NCBI GenBank assembly: GCA_947499955.1
Contig: CANMQI010000014.1
Location: 62,001-126,000 of the forward strand
Direction of reading: 5' to 3'
Length of the DNA stretch: 64,000 nucleotides
Origin: an uncultured Granulosicoccus sp.
Lineage (GTDB): Bacteria > Pseudomonadota > Gammaproteobacteria > Granulosicoccales > Granulosicoccaceae
Below are positions 61,328 through 64,000 of the stretch, in pieces. Within the stretch, counting starts at the first letter, position 1; every line of letters starts with the position of its first letter. A model generated the notes under the pieces. It worked only from the letters and a program-made list of their open reading frames with translations, made no database searches and was not told the DNA's origin. The position numbers and the translations under genes are program-made.

Positions 61328-62656
61328 TTACCGAGGACGACCGATGCAGTCGTAGGTGAAGCCCATTTCAATCATGTGCTCTGGATCGTAGAGGTTACGA
61401 CCATCAATCACCAGAGGTGTCTTGAGGCTCGCTTTCAGGGATTCCAGGTTCGGGCTGCGGAATTCACGCCATTCGGTGTTGATCAGCAGTGCATCAGTGC
61501 CTTCAACCGTATCCTGAGCCGTACCGACCAGCTCCAGGCGCTTCTCGTTCGGGTAGAAGTGACGCATCTCTTTCATCGCAACCGGGTCATAGGCACGCAC
61601 CGTACCGCCGTGCTCGAAGATTGATTCGATCAGGACGCGGCTGGGCGCTTCACGCAGGTCATCGGTGTTTGGCTTGAATGACAGACCCCAGATCGAGAAT
61701 TTCTTGCCTTCGATGTTGTTGTCGAAATGCTTCATCAGCTTCTCGAACAGCACATGCTTCTGGCGATCGTTGACGCTGTCAACGGCTTGCAGCAGCTGTG
61801 CTTCGTAGTTGTTCTCGCGAGAGGTCGCGATCAGGGCCTTGACGTCCTTCGGGAAACAGGAACCGCCGTAACCACAACCCGGGTAGATGAAGTGGTAACC
61901 GATGCGTGGATCGGAACCGATACCCACGCGTACATCTTCGATGTCGGCGCCCAGGCGGTCGGCGATGTTGGACAGCTCGTTCATGAAGCTGATCTTGGTG
62001 GCCAGCAGAGAGTTGGCTGCGTATTTGGTGAGCTCCGAGGACTTGCGGCTCATGAAGATCAGGCGATCGCGACGGTTGCGGCAGAAAGGGGCGTACAGCT
62101 CGCGCATGACTTCAGTGGCATGCTCGTCATCAGTACCGATGACGATACGGTCCGGCTTCATGAAATCTTCGATGGCCGCGCCTTCCTTCAGGAATTCAGG
62201 GTTTGAAATCACCGCGTAGGAGATGGTCTCATTACGTGCAGCAAGACCGTCCGCGATAACCTTCTCGACCATATCGCCAGTGCCGACAGGCACGGTTGAC
62301 TTGTTGACGACAAGCTTGGGCTCGGTCATGCGCTCCGCGATGGTCTTGGCTACTGCTGCGACGTACTGCATGTCTGCAGAGCCGTCTTCGCCCGGAGGGG
62401 TACCAACAGCGATGAACTGCACTTCGCTGTGAGCGACCGCCTGGTCCATATCGGTGGTGAATTCAAGACGCTCGGCTTCCACGTTGCGTTTGATGACATC
62501 ATCCAGACCCGGTTCGAAGATCGGGATGATGCCCTTGCGCAGGTTGGCAACCTTGGTTTCGTCGACATCAACGCACAGCACTTCGTTACCGACATCAGCA
62601 ATCAGTGCGCCTGTCACCAGGCCAACATAGCCGGAGCCGTAAATCGTTACTTTCAT
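61328..62656 (-). CDS. ugd: UDP-glucose 6-dehydrogenase
   Basis: A 442-residue NAD enzyme that oxidises UDP-glucose to UDP-glucuronate in two steps. MKVTIYGSGYVGLVTGALIA is the NAD-binding start, and VGTPPGEDGSADMQYV, NKSTVPVGTGDMVEKV and NPEFLKEGAAIEDFMKPDR follow. YPGCGYGGSCFPKDVKAL holds the catalytic Cys, and WGLSFKPNTDDLREAPS is the C-terminal domain signature. The pattern is that of UDP-glucose rather than UDP-GlcNAc dehydrogenases. AGGAAATATA precedes the ATG. It can supply glucuronate to the glycans. It is separately transcribed, with a terminator downstream. Confidence 0.97.
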   Translation of the reverse strand: MKVTIYGSGYVGLVTGALIADVGNEVLCVDVDETKVANLRKGIIPIFEPGLDDVIKRNVEAERLEFTTDMDQAVAHSEVQFIAVGTPPGEDGSADMQYVAAVAKTIAERMTEPKLVVNKSTVPVGTGDMVEKVIADGLAARNETISYAVISNPEFLKEGAAIEDFMKPDRIVIGTDDEHATEVMRELYAPFCRNRRDRLIFMSRKSSELTKYAANSLLATKISFMNELSNIADRLGADIEDVRVGIGSDPRIGYHFIYPGCGYGGSCFPKDVKALIATSRENNYEAQLLQAVDSVNDRQKHVLFEKLMKHFDNNIEGKKFSIWGLSFKPNTDDLREAPSRVLIESIFEHGGTVRAYDPVAMKEMRHFYPNEKRLELVGTAQDTVEGTDALLINTEWREFRSPNLESLKASLKTPLVIDGRNLYDPEHMIEMGFTYDCIGRPR

Positions 62657-62948
62657 TATATTTCCTGAATGGTGGCAGCCTTTGGCCGCCAGTCAACAAC
62701 GTAAAAAGAGGATTTGAAATCAGTTATCGGCGCCTGCAGGCTGCACGATGAGTGTCTGTGTATCGGTTTTGTAGATTGCGTGGACCGTGCCAGCGAGAAC
62801 ACATCTTGCAAAAGCACAGGTCTTGCTTGATCGGGGAAAGTCAGGGGGGGATTATAGGGCCTGAGGTGGGTAATGGTAATGAGTACTCGTCAACATGTTG
62901 GTGAGATGAGAGAAACGCATTGTAAAAACTGTGTGCCGGTGTGGAATA

Positions 62949-63707
62949 TCAACACCCTGCATGCAACATTTCCCGTTTTCCCGGTGGGCCAGCCATTTTC
63001 CTGACGTGGTATCCGGCGGCCATCAATGCCCGGCGCACGTCGCCCTTGGCCGAATAGGTGGTCAATGCACCGCCCGCTGAGGTCTTGCCATGCAACCGTG
63101 CAAAGAATTCAGGTGTCCAGCATTCCGGGTTGCTGTCGGGGCTGAAGGCATCCAGATAGATGGCATCGAACTCTCCAGCCGGCAGTTCATCGCGGATGGC
63201 ATCACACAGATGCAGGGTCAGTGTGATGTTCCTGTCCAGTGTCAGCGTGAGCGGTGGCCGGGTATCCCTGTCACCATCATGGAGGTATGCCGCGGCGTCC
63301 AGTCCTGCAATCAACTGGTCGTACAGCCGGGCATCCTTCAGCTGTTCGCGGTAATGCACCGTTGGCAGCAGTGCCAGGACGGACGGATCGTTTTCGATGG
63401 CGTGGTATGCCAGCGGCGTCTGGCAGTCGCTGGCAAGATCTGCTGTCAACAGGCAATTGAGGCCAAGCCCGAAGCCGATTTCCAGCACACGAGTGGCTTG
63501 CCCGGTGGCAAGGCGCTCAGCGACACCAGAGGTGTTCAGGAATACGTGTCGGGATTCGGTGACGGCGCCATTGATGGAGTGGAAAGTCTCTCCATAACGC
63601 TCACTGTGAAGTGTGTGGGAGCCATCGGACGTACGGATAGTAGTCACAGGTAGGGAGGCAGAGTTGTCGAGGGGGCAGTCTGGTCTGTTATAGCTACGGT
63701 ACGGCAC
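62949..63707 (-). CDS. mnmD: tRNA (5-methylaminomethyl-2-thiouridine34) methyltransferase, MnmD type
   Basis: A 252-residue SAM methyltransferase matching the N-terminal (MnmC1/MnmD) half of E. coli MnmC, which methylates the wobble-uridine side chain. ESRHVFLNTSGVAERLA precedes the SAM-binding VLEIGFGLGLNCLLTADLA. YHAIENDPSVLALLP follows. IYLDAFSPDSNPECWTPEFF contains the DAFxPxxNPxxW signature, and GGALTTYSAKGDVRRALMAAGY ends the fold. The FAD-dependent second half of MnmC is absent, so this is a stand-alone MnmD. GTG 63707 is the start. Confidence 0.92.
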   Translation of the reverse strand: MPYRSYNRPDCPLDNSASLPVTTIRTSDGSHTLHSERYGETFHSINGAVTESRHVFLNTSGVAERLATGQATRVLEIGFGLGLNCLLTADLASDCQTPLAYHAIENDPSVLALLPTVHYREQLKDARLYDQLIAGLDAAAYLHDGDRDTRPPLTLTLDRNITLTLHLCDAIRDELPAGEFDAIYLDAFSPDSNPECWTPEFFARLHGKTSAGGALTTYSAKGDVRRALMAAGYHVRKMAGPPGKREMLHAGC

Positions 63708-63735
63708 AAGGGCCGGGGGGCGAAGGCAGAAACCT

Positions 63736-63993
63736 TCAGCAGGCTATCATGCGCTCTCTCAAGGCCTCGCAGCGTGCAAAGTAGGCGGCGGTGCTGCGCG
63801 GCATGGGTACGCGAGCTCGAGCAATCCAGTTGATCAGATTACGGCCGGCAATCAGGGTTTTCTGCGCCTCTTCCATGACGTAACGGCATTCCCGCGAGCA
63901 GTCCTTCTGGATGCGTGGCTGGACATTGCCCAGTGCTTCTCCGGTGGCAACGAAGCGAGGCCAGATTTCAAAGATGCAGACATCCGATTTCAT
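63736..63993 (-). CDS. Small hypothetical protein, possibly 5' partial
   Basis: An 85-residue ORF from ATG 63993, seven bases from the window edge, with no stop upstream, so it may continue beyond. The product starts MKSDVCIFEIWPRFVATGEA and has four Cys, including DCSRECRYV. It is partly helical (KTLIAGRNLINWIARARVP) with no recognised domain or signal peptide. It lies 28 bp upstream of mnmD on the same strand and could share its transcript. Not recognised. Confidence 0.5.
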   Translation of the reverse strand: MKSDVCIFEIWPRFVATGEALGNVQPRIQKDCSRECRYVMEEAQKTLIAGRNLINWIARARVPMPRSTAAYFARCEALRERMIAC

Positions 63994-64000
63994 GGTTTCG

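Overview
The window is almost entirely one large surface-polysaccharide region (about 61 kb) followed by a few housekeeping genes. The coding style (dense, GTG and TTG starts, many 4-bp stop/start overlaps) is bacterial. The Wza/Wzc/Wzx/Wzy machinery with an outer-membrane barrel, a long E. coli-type MurB, an MnmD-type tRNA methyltransferase and a DinF-type MATE transporter point to a Gram-negative proteobacterium, most likely a gammaproteobacterium. Two sulfotransferases and a sulfoquinovose synthase fit a marine or saline lifestyle, but that is inference. No tRNA, rRNA, insertion sequence, integrase or CRISPR array was seen.

Layout. (1) 1-13.6 kb, plus strand: the 3' part of a WecA/MraY-type polyprenyl-phosphate sugar-phosphate transferase, then rmlC-rmlD-rmlB, a DUF1800/DUF1501 pair, rmlA, a dTDP-rhamnose-type epimerase, three glycosyltransferases, a hexapeptide acetyltransferase and a sulfotransferase. 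(2) 13.6-20.5 kb, minus strand: a tightly overlapping operon reading sqdB-like, SDR epimerase, 4,6-dehydratase, Wzx flippase, sulfotransferase, Wzy polymerase. Region 2 and the adjoining part of region 1 (about 9.5-19.3 kb) are visibly AT-richer than the rest. (3) 21.4-22.5 kb: a second, complete WecA-type transferase, beside a 947-bp non-coding stretch carrying nine copies of a 7-bp repeat. (4) 22.9-33 kb, plus strand: a short PglC-type phosphoglycosyltransferase, two DegT aminotransferases, a WbpM-type dehydratase, a wbpB-wbpD-wbpE set for a 2,3-diamino-uronic acid, and manC.

(5) 33-43.3 kb: an acyltransferase, an outer-membrane barrel, a short OPX export lipoprotein and a Wzc-type tyrosine kinase, ending at a clear bidirectional terminator; then a GT4 gene on the minus strand, and a CDP-paratose-2-epimerase-like gene (preceded by an 11-codon leader ORF) with an O-antigen-ligase/polymerase. 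(6) 43.3-50.5 kb, minus strand: a lipoprotein with a (TPDPEP)21 stalk and a PL14-like lyase domain, GT2, a second Wzx, a VanZ-like protein with an extra periplasmic domain, and a secreted PL14-like protein. (7) 50.7-57.2 kb, plus strand: WecG/TagA glycosyltransferase, WcaJ-type initiating transferase, GT61, a glutamate-semialdehyde-aminomutase-like enzyme and a C-methyltransferase. (8) 57.2-64 kb, minus strand: a DUF4910 aminopeptidase-like protein, murB, MATE transporter, ugd, mnmD and a small unknown gene.

How it works together. The gene set supports at least two Wzx/Wzy-dependent glycans. One (regions 1-4) is rich in 6-deoxy sugars, diamino-uronic acid and, unusually, sulfonated and sulfated groups. 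The other (regions 5-7) is an exopolysaccharide started by the WcaJ-type enzyme, exported through Wzc, short OPX and a separate barrel, and trimmed or released by the PL14-like proteins. Which sugars belong to which polymer cannot be settled from sequence alone.
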